Assembly: GCA_947179485.1 (NCBI GenBank)
Contig: OX359250.1
Span: 10,725,575-10,789,574, forward strand
Direction of reading: 5' to 3'
Length of the DNA stretch: 64,000 nt
Origin: Allacma fusca
Lineage: Eukaryota; Arthropoda; Collembola; Symphypleona; Sminthuridae
Below the pieces are notes generated by a model. That model had not been told where the DNA came from. It did no database searches and was given only the letters and a program-made list of their open reading frames with translations. Position numbers and translations under genes: made by a program. Of this stretch, positions 22,477-36,700 are shown piece after piece; position 1 is the stretch's first letter; every line of letters starts with the position of its first letter.

Positions 22477-23209
22477 CGTCTCTCTTAAAGACTCCGACCT
22501 AGTCACAATGTGTTGTTGCTCTCTGAGAGTACAACGTTCTAAAGCACAAAATTAGCCGACTATTTTTCCCCGGTGATTTGGATACGATCTTAAATCATTA
22601 CCACTGACATAGTTTAAATAGAAAAAAAAATACGACACAAAACCTCTCGTCTCTATTGTCAAATCCGCCGCCTGGATTACCCCCTTCGACTTTCCCATTT
22701 AAACCCCACATTTAACGCACCCTACTACTTTTACGACATTATATAATAATTCTGAGAGAGTTCAACTTTCCCCTCTCGATATTCCTCCTTTATTCCCAGT
22801 TCACATTGGAAGTACAGTGACGGAACAACAACATTGGTCCCGACTGAACAGATAAAAAAGAAGATAGAAAAGAAGAGATTTCTGAGAATACTAAAGCGCT
22901 CAACAAAAGGCAAAGCATAAAAAATTCCAGTACTAAAAAAAAATATTTTGTCATTAAGAACAGTATCTCAAGACTATTTATTTGGGGCAGAGAACTAACT
23001 ACAGTAGTTTCATTGAAAATCCCAAACTGCCGCTTTTAAACGTGGTGAACAGTTTGAAAAAGTGATCTTGTAATTAGTACAACCGATTTTCTTGGGCTAA
23101 CCCTAAACTACTTGATAAAGGAACGAGATAAACTGAGAGTCTCATTTATCATCAATTTACTGCTTCCTTCATATCCGGGCAACACATCCTGAAGGGGTTT
23201 CTGGGTCAG

Positions 23210-23732
23210 ATGAAACCCTCCGCCGCAGATACGTATGGTAAGTTGATTTTGTCTCCTGATTTACGATCCAATAATCTTAGATGTGATATCTTTAAATCCA
23301 CTCGCGTTCCACAGAGCATTGTAAATGCCTAACTGACAGTACATAGAAATCCCCTCTCCCACGCATTTTATTCCATTTTTGTTCTATAGAATTCTGTATA
23401 GATAAAGAATTTATACCCTTACAACTGGGAATTAATAATTTTTTTTTAAATCGAGGAGGCATAAATCTTGAGATCTAAAGCTAAATTAAATGTATGCTCT
23501 ACATTTCTGAGTATTCTTCTTGCTCCTACAATTATTTTTTCCGCTAGGGATAGAACAACTTGTGAAGGAGACTCTGTGGGATTCCCTCTTTTTGGTAAAA
23601 GAAATAATTAATTCTTCACATTCAGTGACTTGCCAGGCTTCCACTTACAGCGTAACTTTAACTTTCATCCTGCCTTTCCGCAAGAACTGCTGTGGGACTA
23701 TAATGATTATTATTATGCGATTATTACTTTGA
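23210..23732 (+). CDS. Candidate first two exons of an unrecognised gene
   Basis: ATG at 23210 opens nine codons (MKPSAADTY) to a perfect GTAAGT donor after 23237 (phase 1). An exon at 23548, after TTTTTTCCGCTAG, continues in frame (GIEQLVKETLWDSLFLVKEI) and stays open to a stop at 23730. A GTAAAAG donor inside it could end the exon early. The later residues are less convincing. There is no recognised family. Confidence 0.28.
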
Positions 23733-24164
23733 TGTAACCATGCACACTCAGTTGCTCAGCAATAGGGGACGTGGAAAAAAGAGACAGTGCCAGCCTTTAG
23801 CTCAAAATTGTCAAGTTATTGCTGGGAGCATTCGGAAGGATAAAAAATCTCAGATTTCCCAGATTCTTCCATATACTTTCTCCTGTCTTTCTAACTTCTC
23901 CACTGTTTGTCTGCCGATATTTGGGCCATCGAGTCGGCAAGGGAAAGGGAATCAATGTAAAAAAATACATGAGAGCATTCCACTGGGGTTATTTCGCCCT
24001 TATAAATATTTAGATATTAGCATATAAACTACTCTGCGAGGAGAAATAAGGTAGCGGGCATAATAATACATCCGAGCAGTACTTACACGCTTATTCTAGA
24101 CTCCATGACTCATAATTACTTTTCTGACTAGAATAATATGTCAGAGTTGCATTACAAGATGAAA

Positions 24165-24386
24165 TCACATAACTACTACGAGCACATTCATATGTGTTTC
24201 CACATATAGATATATCGGGGGGTAGCAAATGTCAGAGTAATTCTTCACGCTGCCTTGTGTGAAAAGTTGGATATGATTTGGTATTAAATCAAGAATAGGT
24301 TTCAACGGAGACATGTGTACAGTCGCGTCTTTCCAATTATGTGTTCCTTCAGAAGGACGTGAGGAAGGAAAGCTTACGGTTGTTTT
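24165..24386 (-). CDS. Candidate terminal exon
   Basis: A strong minus-strand acceptor (a run of eight T, then CCATCTCAG) is followed in phase 0 by 73 codons and a stop. The product is Ser/Thr/Pro-rich at first (KTTVSFPSSRPSEGTHNWKD), then hydrophobic. No matching upstream exon was found. Confidence 0.25.
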   Translation of the reverse strand, partial: KTTVSFPSSRPSEGTHNWKDATVHMSPLKPILDLIPNHIQLFTQGSVKNYSDICYPPIYLYVETHMNVLVVVM

Positions 24387-25282
24387 CTGAGATGGAAAAA
24401 AAATAATATTATGCATACTTTACTTATTCCTTGAATCCATGTATTCGAGATAAAAACATGATCATGTTCAAAGGCAACAGAGAGAGCTTAGGGTTTTTAT
24501 TAGTGTACTGGGTGGTTTTTGCAAACTTTCCCTTTGTAGTATTTACTTTTTGAAATGATTTAGCATATAAAGAAGTCGATCCGGAAGTTACGACTACGAA
24601 AGTTCCCCACAGCATAAGGACAGTTTCACTTTATGACTCTCATTTGCTTCCCCCATTTCATTTTTATGTCGAGGATCGTCATATGTGATAAGTACAGTCC
24701 ATACTTTACTCATACAGCTCATTCCGAGTGCTAACAACTGGGGGAAAAAACTCAATCTACAGCAGAGTATTTATTTATTTCGGACGAATCTCCATGTACC
24801 AATTCATCAGTCCTCCCATCCCTCACGCTTTTACTTTCAATTAATAATAACCTTACACATGCTTCTGTCAGATGTACGTACTTACTAGCCAAATGTCATC
24901 ATATAAAGTACGTATATGGTGAATGCTGGACGGGCACACGATTCCAGAAATAATTTAATGGATTGACTCTGACAACTTCAAAAAATAATTAGTGTTTAGC
25001 TAGAAACTTGTAAACCTTGGACACTGTTGAAATTTTCCCGATAATTTCCCTCCCTGGTGAGGGTATCAATTTTAAAGCAGTTATTGGATTTTCCCATGGA
25101 ACTGGTTATCTCCTCCATTGCCTTGGTACATATTTCCCAACCCGAATGTACACCTCAGGGACGGGAAAGTTAAAATGGTGTAGTTGTTGCCACGCGTATG
25201 ATCACTTTATGATAATTGTACTCCAGATTGCAATCAGTTTTCATCAGACGGAACTTTTACAGAAATAGTTTTGGGAAGTAGG

Positions 25283-25353
25283 ATTCCAATGGGTGGAACT
25301 GAGCGGGGCTCATGCTGTGGGGAGTCGGGGAGTAATACCACTGAAAATATGTG
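25283..25353 (+). CDS. Candidate short exon
   Basis: About 70 bases between a GAAGTAG acceptor and a strong GTAAGTAC donor. Two frames are open: FQWVELSGAHAVGSRGVIPL and IPMGGTERGSCCGESGSNTT. Orientation is supported only by the splice sites. Confidence 0.2.
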
Positions 25354-27648
25354 GTCTTGTAAGTACAGTTCTGTCCATAGTATTCATATATCTGATTTTT
25401 ATGAACCCATCAGTGTTCAAGGGCAGCAAAAACATCCAGAGGCTAGTGCATGAGCCTACAGCAATAGTATCTATACATGTGTTATATATGTACATAATTA
25501 TTATGTATATCTATATACCCCAGCACATATTATGTAGGTATCTATATATATGTACTTGAGCATTATGAACTTAATGAGTACAGTGCGCGTGGAAGTATAG
25601 GATTTAAACTATAACCAAACATCTGTACATTTACCATAGGAAAAGGACGTAAGTACACTCAAGTAATAATTTGTGAACAATAATTGTTCCCGGAGCACTC
25701 CAATTAGACTCACATGTTTGTCCTCATGCAGTTTCCCTCTCATGCAATTTCCCGCACAGTCACAGTAATGTGGTCGTCAATGGATGGTAATCATTGGACA
25801 CTGTAGTGATTACTTATACTTTTTGGTTGAGGGAAGCTCTAATGACAACCACCTTTGTTGAGTACAAATATGGGGGTGAGGGCGGAGATGATTACGATTT
25901 ACTCAAACAACTTTCACTTATTTATTATTGCTACATCATCAGACTGAAAGAAAAATGGGAATCAGAATTTTTATTTATTATTTTAGAGGAAAATGGAAGC
26001 ATTAGAATAATATTGTTATTGAGTAGAAATTAATGCAAGTTGTGGTGTAATGTAGGATAGCACTTTCGTTTCCGTACAGTAATAATTATAAATGTCAATG
26101 CTGTATCTACTTATATATGTAATCTGGATTCATATTTGAACAGGAGTGGTTATAGTTTAATGTAAATGTTCTCACAAACCCTTTTTAGTATGGAGGACAA
26201 TGTTGTATATCAGTGGAAACCATTTTGACATTCGCTTGTAGGTAATTTTAAATTGTTGCTAAACGTAGTGAATAACTGCAATCAGCATTGACTCAAAGAT
26301 GTTGACAATTACTTGAATGGTCCGAGACTACTGTGAAAGTATCAAGTTCAGACCCGAGCTCCAATTATATCATTTGAAAGCTCCTTAGAATTTGTCCTAA
26401 TGGGACCTAGTACATTAGAACTACATAATTTCTAACCTAGAAAGAGGTCGGACTTGAATGTAGCTAATGTACATGGTTCCGACAAATATAGGACAAAGTC
26501 TGAATGAAAGCTCCTACTACATACAGTAATATGACCACATGGAAGTTCCCCAACTGACTCTAGCGAATCCCATTAGCATTCTTTGTGAGCTGTTTATGAT
26601 TTTTAAACATAACCTGATTTTTAAGTAGACACAAGTCTTCACTCTAGCCTTGAGCTCGTTTTACCATCCTGGGATTAATTTATTATTGTTGCAGTCTGGT
26701 CTAGTCTGAGCAGGCATGAAATCTACTCAGAAATGAATCCGGATTCTGTTCAAATTCTAAGTAAATGTTTTTATTTTGGATTATTTTATTGCACCGTGTG
26801 GGTTTTTTACCTCACAGGCATTTGATCCTGGAAAAAATAATAAGACATTTGAAAAATGTACCGTGTGATATCCAGATCTTGAGAGACAATCTACACAAAA
26901 CCAAACAGAGCGAAAGATTAATATTAGCCGTGCAATAACAAACGATTTAGAAAGTATGAAAGTCTCTCCCAGGCTCGCATCTAATTTATGGTCTAAAAAT
27001 AAGATAACGTGACCTTTCAGTGTACGTAGTTTATCTCATTTTGAGAGGATGACAATCTTCTATATACTTCTACCGGATAGCCTTTTAGTGGGATACAATA
27101 TATACATACGTTTTTAATACTTCAATAGTAAGTGTGATCAACTTGCTTCTTGATTGCCTCCGTTGTTTTCTTAATATCCCGAGACACTGACACTTGCTGT
27201 TATGTTTAGGGCACACTTTCTCTAGAGGGAGGGATTTTCGAGTGTTCTGTGAGCTGTTTGGAGAAAACTATTGTCTCAAAATAAAGGAAAAGTTTAGAGT
27301 GTGGATGAATGAATTTGTCGCAAGTTGTATGGTGATCTTGCATGGGTAGGAGCAATATTAGAAACAATGTGTTGCACTTTCCCAGTCCAACATCTATACG
27401 TATACGTACTTACCACTTTTCACTCAAGTTTTTTCTCAACTTCCCATTCATACCCACACATCAGTTCTGAGAGTAAGGAGACTAACTGCGACATATATAA
27501 TTATGTGTATATACATATATATGGATGCTTTCTTAGGATTCCCAACTTTGACGAGGTCGATGGATGTGAGGGACAGTACTAAGAACACTACTGTTATGAT
27601 ACTTATCGACGGTTGAAATGTAATTTACAGCCCCACTTGAGCATCCAG

Positions 27649-27781
27649 TTCATCTAAAAATGTACACAAACAGTCAGCTGTAGAAGCACAATGTGACTCC
27701 GAATACGAGAATCTTCGGCAACTATATAGGGAACGTCAGATTAGAAAGCAACCCTTCAAAGAATGTCGAACCCAAGAATAA
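27649..27781 (+). CDS. Candidate terminal exon, charged
   Basis: After a GCATCCAG acceptor, 43 codons lead to a stop that overlaps AATAAA. The product is hydrophilic and helical (AQCDSEYENLRQLYRERQIR, then KQPFKECRTQE). It needs two bases from an upstream exon. Composition and the terminal polyadenylation signal make a real 3' exon plausible. The gene is unknown. Confidence 0.35.
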
Positions 27782-27812
27782 AACATTGGAGTGTGTTACT
27801 CATCGTAGAAAG

Positions 27813-27816
<4 letters not shown>

Positions 27817-27856
<40 letters not shown>
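27817..27856. repeat. (AG)n microsatellite
   Basis: About 20 uninterrupted AG units, just downstream of the candidate terminal exon. Confidence 0.95.
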
Positions 27857-27861
<5 letters not shown>

Positions 27862-28174
27862 CTGCTCTCAAGATAGGTTCCCTTCTTGTGCCTATATGTA
27901 AATATACGGAGATGTCCCCCAAATTGATGTTTCACACTTGAAAGTGCTCTTGGCACGTCAATTTCCGATCAGTATGACGTGACTTCTTATAGGATTTGTT
28001 CTCTCTTCTCAAAACGTATCCATGATAGGGTGACCATTGCAGAGACAAAATGGCAGTTATATTTGGTCAATCGATTCCCCTCACTCTGGTGATGACGAGC
28101 GCTACTGGTAGTGTATTTTGTAAGGAGAGGACAAAAAAAAAAGAAGCCACCAGCTGTAATATTCACTTGTAGTA

Positions 28175-28444
28175 GTGACGCCGAGATCAAAGAAAATAAA
28201 GTCAGCAAGTGTGCTACAGACTTTGCAAAACGACAACTTCTGTTTCTCTTGCCTCTCGGCCATTGACAGACAAGAGCCTTCCTTCAATCTTTCTTTCAAT
28301 TCTCTCCATGTAGAGACGTACAGTGTACGGGTGAAGTTGATGCCGTCATTAAGTATCTATCACGACTCCTATTTCACCATTAACCTTGAGCCATGGGATA
28401 GTCACTACACACTCCTGGGCTCTCCCCATACTCCCCAATTATAA
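28175..28444 (+). CDS. Candidate terminal coding segment
   Basis: Open frame of 89 codons to a stop. The segment after 28262 (following a GGCCATTGACAG acceptor) has a beta-rich look (EPSFNLSFNSLHVETYSVRV, then SLSIYHDSYFTINLEPWDSH). An AATAAA lies 13 bases past the stop (28457-28462). Between 28130 and 28260 another + frame is also open and reads as a hydrophobic stretch, a basic patch and AVIFTCSSDAEIK. So the true frame upstream of 28262 is unclear. No family is assigned. Confidence 0.3.
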   Translation: MTPRSKKIKSASVLQTLQNDNFCFSCLSAIDRQEPSFNLSFNSLHVETYSVRVKLMPSLSIYHDSYFTINLEPWDSHYTLLGSPHTPQL

Positions 28445-29067
28445 ATCACTTTATTTAATAAAACATCAACTCAACAATTTTTTTTATAGATAAGTAAATA
28501 TCAGGGGCGTAGATGAAAAATGTTTCGCTTTTCCAGGCTGTAACTTCATTCGGAAATGAAACTGAAATTCTGAACAAATGAAATTATTTGACTTTGATTG
28601 GCTTGATGTACAGTTCGTATGCTTAACGAAATGCCTCCTTTGCTTACTGAGTCTTCCCAACGTGCAAATAATATAATAATAATTATACTTAAGTACACAC
28701 GCACACTAAGTCAACAATGGCTACTTTCCATTGATACAATTTACATCTGCATTTAACTATTTTCCCGGAATGCACTTTAGGTCCTAGAATGGACTCAGCT
28801 TCCAAGAACACAATAACAAAAAGTAACCGATCAGTTTGATTCTGAATGAAATCAATTTGTAATTGAGCTCTCTTTGTCTGTAACAATGTCTTGGGCGAAG
28901 AGCCTCTTAAAGGATTCAGGAGTGGTGGAGGGAAGGAACTAAAACAGCTTTTAATCTTCTTGTTGAGTAAACAGTAAATTGTATTTGTGTTGGAGGGACC
29001 TCAATGCTATCATTTCGGATGAAAGTATGTACACACCCTTATAGCTGCTTTGTATTACCACCCATAG

Positions 29068-29171
29068 GTATTTTCCGTCTCGGACCGTCCACATGATCAA
29101 AGAGGTGTGCTTTCAAGATGGAAAGATTTTCTTTCTAAACAATCCTCTCTCCGAGAAGTTATTCCCCCCGG
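29068..29171 (+). CDS. Candidate internal exon
   Basis: Bounded by a CACCCATAG acceptor (phase 0) and a GTGAGG donor (phase 2), 34 codons open. The product is hydrophilic and protein-like (VFSVSDRPHDQRGVLSRWKD, then FLSKQSSLREVIPP). A possible next exon at about 29433 (acceptor TTTACGCAG) matches in phase. It is not recognised, and I cannot tell whether it belongs to the receptor kinase gene downstream. Confidence 0.33.
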
Positions 29172-32100
29172 GTGAGGACATAGTCCCAGAGATTTTAATA
29201 CTCCTGATTTAATATGTATATGGTAGGATAGGAGTCAAATTTTATTATGGAAACCCAGAAGACTCTTGCACGAGACAGGAGTGCCAGATGATTAGAGAAC
29301 CCTCACAATTGCTTTCATATTCTCTTCTTTATACTCTTCCCTGTGAAGTTTCACCAAGAAATCCCGGGATCCCGATTTTCTCACTCAAAGTTAAGGTTAT
29401 GTTTACTTTTTTTCCATCGCTTGTTTACGCAGACTGAAAAGTAACAGAAGAAGGTGTGGAAACTTGACTCATGGAATGTATATATACCCAGTCAGTATAT
29501 TTTATTAAGCTTTTTCCAATTTTAGCTCTAAATAATATACACGCCTGGAGGTGAAAATTGAAATTCATTCAGGGGAGTGAATTCATAAAAAAAAACCCAA
29601 GAATGAGAAAATACAATTTCGAACCAAACCAGGATCATTCACTTAATCTTCCCGGATCCCATTATGCTCCATAGCCGGATTAGGGATTGAATACTGATCA
29701 CCATGCGGTTGTTGGGCCAATTGGAATGACAGATACATATGTATAATTATATACATACATACATAGGTGGATATTCATTATAGGCCTGTCTTGAAATGAA
29801 TCCGCCTCCACAGAATTCATTGTAAAGATAATTATTTTTCTACAACTGGTATTTCCAAAGAGAAAGGGGTAGAAATTGTGAGGAATTCTTTGAGAGAATA
29901 GACGAACAATACTTCTATTGTGGTTTCATTCATAAGTACAACAGATTATTTCACCCCTCCACATGCCATCTTGTGTCACTCATTTCCCTGGAATTAGATG
30001 GAGGAAAAGGGAAAGTTGGATATTGGGAAAGTTTCAACACGGACAAAGTTAGGGCTTCCATCCCATTCATTGACTTTCCGTGATACAAATTACTTGAAAA
30101 GAGTGAAATAATTGGCAATATTTGAAATTTATTACAATAGGTTTACCTATTAGAACCATTTGGTCGGGGAATGATGGTTTTTTCGACTTCGTTACCTTCT
30201 CTGGATGAAGTAGGGATCCTCAGTGGGGTATCTGTACGTCACAGTCTAGACTATATTTAGTAGGGAGCATTGTGTCAAGCCCCTGTCAGGGTTGTGCAAT
30301 GTATTTTTATGGTACTATTCAATATTAAGGCTATATGTAATTATGTTGAATAGAGCTGAGACCCTCATGTATTATAGTGGGTGAGGGCTGCTGAGGACAT
30401 TAGTAGGTTAGGTCTGTACACTGTATAGTAGATGATGGAGATTAGTAGGTTACCTAGTATAGATTTGAGGGAGTTGTTCATGGTAAGAATAGCCATGAAT
30501 TGCGTTTCCGCCTCAATTTCCATGTTCTTGTCCAAACAATTCACAAGCCTGAGAAACTCTTTGAGTTGACTTTATGTCCACTCTTGAGCTTAATATTTAT
30601 TGTTCATAGCACCTCACACTCTCTGTTTCTTCTGTATCCCAGAGGATCATTCACCTATCCCTCCACAATCGGGGTAAGTGAGTTGACTCAGAGGATTATC
30701 ATTCGTCTCAGATGATAAGGATCTGTTGACAAACGGGCTGTATTAACTATTGTGCGGGGATCCTGCTCAAACCTCGTCTCCCGAGGGTACATCATCCTCA
30801 TACTTTTACAGATTTCCACCAGACTGCTTGGCTATATAGTAACGTGTCATTTCTTAGACTTCGCCCTCATCATGGGTGGGTAACTCCCATCCGTGCATAA
30901 ATACATTCCTGTGATATTCACTCAGTCAGTTATTTGTCTTTCTCATCCCTTCCAACCCCTTCCTCTGGGCTTTCATCATTAGATTTATCAAGGAACTTTT
31001 TTACGGGGTCTTACAATACAGTAGTCCCGACTCGTAACTAATGCTAGCAAATGTCCCCGCGATTATGTCGGGACTGTCATTCGCAACTGTTTTGAATTTG
31101 TCAAACAACAGGGAAAAATATTCAAGTGGGGCAAGTTACATACATAGTATGTGCACATACACATACCATTTCCATCCTGGAAAAGTTAGTACTGTCATCC
31201 TAACTCCATCAGACCCTGCTGAGTTACAAAATTAGGCTAAAAGAATTCCAGTGAAAATTTGTAGGATCCGTTATGGCTAATGAAGTGAAATTGAAAGTTT
31301 CATGAAAATGAATAAAATATGGCACTTCTGACTGTGTCGACTAGACACATGACGCTCTTAAAGGCCTTGTTAAATTCTGATTGACAAATATTGGCGTACG
31401 AAACAGAGGCTCTTTATCTCGAACGTCATTCAGTGAGGAGGGTGTTATAAATGGGGTCTGGATTCCAGTTTAAGTTTCCGGTTCTACTGTCACTGGAGTA
31501 TGGATGAGATGAGTGACGTTGCCGGGAGTAAATTGCTATTTTTTTTTATCGTACACTGTACAGAGATCCCTGATTCGTCTGGATTCTTAATGACGTGGAG
31601 AGGTTGACATTACTTGTTTCCAAGATGTGGAATTAGTTTCTTGGTTTTGGAGTCTTTAATGTTTCAATGAAAATTTAAGTCAGTTTTACACTTCCTGAAA
31701 TGCATATTATTTTGTGGTTTCTCCCTCCAGAAGTCTCTCCTGTGGGAATGAAATCATCAGTAGGAGTTGGAAAAGTATTTGATTGTTTAAGCCTTTGAAT
31801 GCTCAAGTACTAAAATATAATACTTTCGAGTGATATCATGATACTTGAAAGTTAAGGAAATATCACGTTTTTAGTCAGCATGTATGTATACATATCCTCT
31901 TGGGTGGGAGAGTTTCTTTCTTGGTCTAGCAAACAAAAGCAACAAGGGCTTATTATTCTGGGATTCCTTTATTTGCTCTTGAATGTACAGATGTGATTGT
32001 TATTAAGTTCATTTTTGATGAGTTTTTTCTTTATACTCACCCCTCCGTCTCTCTTGGTGTTCATAAGGGCTCTGAAACAATCCCTCCAAGTTCTGTAGAC

Positions 32101-33741
32101 CTTCCTGACTCACGTTTTCCCAACGTACTTCATTAAGCATTGAGAGAGAAAAACTTCACAGTCACTGCTTCCCTATGAAAATATGTATATAGCCCGTTGG
32201 CTCTGTATTCACTTAATATGATTTGACATGTAATGTAATAGGTACGTCCTATCACACAGGTGATTATTACAAATTAAAGCCACTCATTGGAACAATGCTT
32301 GGAATTTTTTTTTACTGATATTTTTCATCTATTTGACGTCAAAACCAAGATTTTTTCTGAATTTTGATTGGATATAAAAGGTACAGGAGTCATATATTGA
32401 TTTTCTTTTTGTATTGCCTATCCGGTTAAATGCTTACATCTCTATCAATTTTGATCATCGGGTCAATGAAGAACCCCTTCTTGCTAAGTGTGTCATAGTC
32501 TATAGAATGTCACATCCACTATACAGTCTCTGGAAGTCCAGCGTCACATGAAATGAAAGTTGAGTACCTATACTTTGTAGGGAAAATATTACTTTCGTCG
32601 CGTCTGGACTTTATATGTTCTGTAAAATAGACATTCCAGTGCCCAATGACGTTCAAACTGGGACTCTTGTTGAAATAAGACATTTTAGAGGCGAAGGGTG
32701 AAAGGAAAGTAATCATTCAATTCGAAGTTGTTGTGTGTGCATACTTGTCAAAAGCAAGGATTTTTGATGCACTAGAATATCAACTTCCATTAAATTTGAC
32801 ATTGAAAAGAATTTTTCCTAAGAACCAAACGCTTAACTTTTTGACGTCTACTTTATCACATAAATTTAGACATAAAATAATCAACTTTGAATATTTATCA
32901 ATGAAAAGGTTTTTGCATGAATGCTATGAATGAATGGCTTGAATTGAATACCGCTTTACATTAAATAAATTGAATATTTCAACCTTATGAAATTCTATTT
33001 TATTCATTGTTACACCACATATTACGAGTTTGAATCCACCAAGTCAAGGTAATGGCAATTATTTTCATGGAACTGACTCAATGCTCTACTACGTTGTGCC
33101 GTCATTTTCGTAAAATATTTCCCTGCCCTTGATATCAGAGGGGGGGGGGAAGGAATCCGGTCAACAGTAGCTAGTTATTAGGAGACTCATTTTTTGAACT
33201 ACTTCCAAACTTTTATTATTAATTAAATTCTTCCTGTAAGGTAATCCCCCCACAAAATTTGAGGGAAATAAAATCTGAATGACGTGCATATCAACGGATA
33301 TGCCACTCTCCTGGAATTTTTTCTCTTGCATCGGTATTATTTACCCAGCAGAGAATATCGTTTCCAAGTATTTGCATATATAACTTGCATTCACAAAGTA
33401 GTGAACCAAAGTTTTTGAATACAGCCAAGCCCGAATCGGAAATATTTCAATTTCAGTAGTTTTAAGAAAAGAATTATTGAACCTCTGTAAATCCTGTTCC
33501 TACTCTAGGGAATATATCCACTAGACACAATAGTAGATGGAGGACAGTATTTATACAGTATACATGTGCAGGTACAGATAAGAGCCCACGAGTTTTACCT
33601 AGCTTTTGAAGGATAGGTCAAAGGAGTTTATAAACTGCTGTGGAAGAGCAGTGTATTTGAATGATCCCTTCCGGAGAACCTGGATGTGAAAGATTTGTAT
33701 TTTCCAGAATCTACTAACAATAAGGACTTTTTTGTGAATAG
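29172..33741. other. Non-coding stretch upstream of the kinase exons
   Basis: The 5' exons of the receptor kinase may lie here or further upstream. One splice-bounded segment at about 30610-30679 (acceptor TTGTTCATAG, donor GTAAGT) is open in all three frames and so cannot be assigned. A small hairpin lies at 31023-31075. Confidence 0.35.
31023..31075. repeat. 9-bp perfect inverted repeat
   Basis: AGTCCCGAC at 31023-31031 and GTCGGGACT at 31067-31075, with a 35-base loop. The left arm is preceded by TACAGT, a pogo-like start, so this could be a relic of a very short transposon. Equally it may be chance. Confidence 0.4.
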
Positions 33742-36700
33742 GACCCTCCAAATCGGGCCTCGTGAGAGAAAACCTAGGAGATTTCCCTCCACGTGGACCC
33801 GGGACTTGTACTGAGGAGAAAAAACAAGCCTGCACCCGAAAACTTAAAGAAATAGCTTGTAAAAATGAGCCAAATGATGAATACCAATGTGTATGTCCCC
33901 ACACTGGACAACCTCCGGACATTCAGTGGGATGGAGCGTGGAAATGCAAAAGGAAAATAGGTATGAATATCTTATGCAATCAATTTACTCTTTCCCTTTC
34001 AACATTGAAATTCAATTCCTTGAACTTTGACGAGAGTAGAAGTTAAGGGAAGTGTGTTTATTGGGAATGGGACCTGGCCGTATGGAATCAACTTAAGACA
34101 GTAAAGTTGGAAAATTTGTAAAAATCCCGGTGACACAGGATATCCCTTGGAAAAATTCGTTGAGTATTATGTTGTTATTTCTGAGTATAACGGATGCAAA
34201 GCCTTGGGTGTAATGATGAAATTATATTCCTTCTATCCCTTTCTGAAGAAATCCCTCCTGTCCCTTGTAAAGCCCTGACTACTAAATATTCCTGTTACCT
34301 TATATATGTATGTACACAGTCAAATAATTCATGGCCCTTGTAGTCTCACATATCTCTGGAGTTTTTTTCACCATATCTCATGACCATACTTCCATGGGGA
34401 TTCCTCTTTGAGAAAAGTTCATTCCGAGTGGTTTTTTTACGAATATATAGTATAATGTGTCTGCCCCTTGAGTGAATGTAAGAGGATTGTGAGAAGACTT
34501 CAATACCTGATCCTATCCTTCAACATGTGATTCGGAGGAAATAAGTTGAATGAGTGATACTTTTCTTGGAATTCGGAAATCTTCTAGTTTTTATGTATCG
34601 TGTATTTCATTATGGAAATAGCTCGTTGTAACTTTCAAAGAGCTTTTTGCTTGCCGAATCATCTCGGATTTATTCAACTCCTTTTTTTTTTCATTGCATT
34701 AACAGGAAATTTTATTTCCTCCGAATATCAGCATGCATACTGAATTAGCGACAATCTCTGGAAGAGACTTATTTGTGTAGTGTTGAAACCCCTTGACCTT
34801 GATACTGTCATGAAGGTTCTTAAGCCTCAGAATTTCATAAGTACAGTATCTCCTTTGGATTAAGTCCAGTGTATAATACATACACTTTCCCTGATGGGGA
34901 TGCCTAAATGTAGATACTACATATTAGAAATAAAATGATAAATTCAAGGAGATTGTACTTTCAAGGAGAATATGCAGATTAAATATTCAGGGCTTGCTTT
35001 TAATCCAAAGATTGTAGTCCATCAATGAATTTAATAAATTTGTGCACGTTCCTCTTCCCTTGAAATGACAATTCTGAAGATAAATCTATATCCATATTTG
35101 AGTATCACAGTTAATTACGTGTTCATGTAATAATGTGCTTGCACGAACGGTTTGTGTGCTTTAAGACTATTAAGATTTTGATTTACTTTTTTTCTAGTGT
35201 CCATTGCATCGGATGGAATTTACAATGAAACTTTTCCACAGCCGAAAATTCAAGTAAGACCAATTTTATTTGTATTTTATTATCCATAGTTTAACTGATC
35301 ATTAATTGATGCTCTTTTCAGAACAGCGTTTGGACTCCTGTTCTATATTTTCAAATAATATTAGAAATACAATATAATGCAATGGTAGTACCGGGAAATA
35401 TATTTTTCAACTCGGGGAAAATAATCAATAATAATAATATTTACAAATAATTATACTAAAGTAATCATAATCTTATAGAATCGAGTGAGTTCAGAAATAT
35501 ATACTCGTCTTCCCTATTTTCAATATAAATTTTATATAAGAAGGGGAGAGCACATTTGTAACTCATGGCAGCAATAATTAGGGAAATGATAGTCAGAGCA
35601 TCACTGTTGTAAAATATAAATAATTGTTACACTCTTCCCATACCGCAGCCATGCATGGTAGTTCGTTACTACTAGTAACATTTGTAGAGGAAAATTAATT
35701 CTGTTTGAATTGATTTCTTTCCTTAATGTACGATCTCACCTTACGACTATGCTATCCACTTGTATCTAATTAATGGTGAAATTAATTATAGAACAGAAAG
35801 GAAGCCTAAAAGTCTGTCCCAACTCATGGTACAAATGTTAGACACATTTACATTACATGATTTACTATTCTTAGCCTTCGTTACTCCACATTATAAAATA
35901 AAACACTGTACCTCTGACTTTAGGCACTGTATGACACCAGATGTAAATTCCGGCTTAAAGAGAGCTACACAGGGGTAATTATAATTAGCATGGACGGGAT
36001 TAGGTATCTACATTTGATAACAGACTTTTGTACTCACATTTCAAGGAGGGTGGAATGTAGGCTTCAATAGCTCTTATAATTAATCATTGTGAGACGACAT
36101 ATTCTTACAAAATGACCACAATAGAGCTACAGCCAATGCTACAACAGATCAAATTCTGCTGTAACAAGATCACTGTCAACAGTCTCAAAAGACTATTTAA
36201 TACATGGAACTAATGGGAATTGTGAAAGTACCTTCATAGCTTCATGTATGAAAATCCTGAGGATTTTTGCTTAGTAAAAATCCAAAACACCAAAAAGTTT
36301 ATAAAGGCTGACAGGAAGTTTTCGTTCTGTAGGAATTCCGCTGGTGTTTCATCAGCTCCAGAGAAAGCCTTTCCCTTTAAAAGATCCTACTCTGTATTGT
36401 AATTTGACTCTACCAAGTTGACACGTATGAAAGTTTGCTACAAAGCCCCAAGTAGGCAAATCTTTTTTTTTTCAAGGGTTCTATTGTCCCAAGTTTGTAG
36501 ATTCACAGTTTCTACTCTTCTAGAGACGCAACCATAAAATTATATCTACATGTATCAATCTTGTACCTAAACTTATTGGGATATGGATTCCCTTCGGAGG
36601 GCTTATATTTACAAACCCAAATGCTTTCTGGAAACTGAACTTTACATAAATTCCAATCCCTCAGATTTGCGTACTTCTCCTTGTTTCTCGTAGCTCATAT

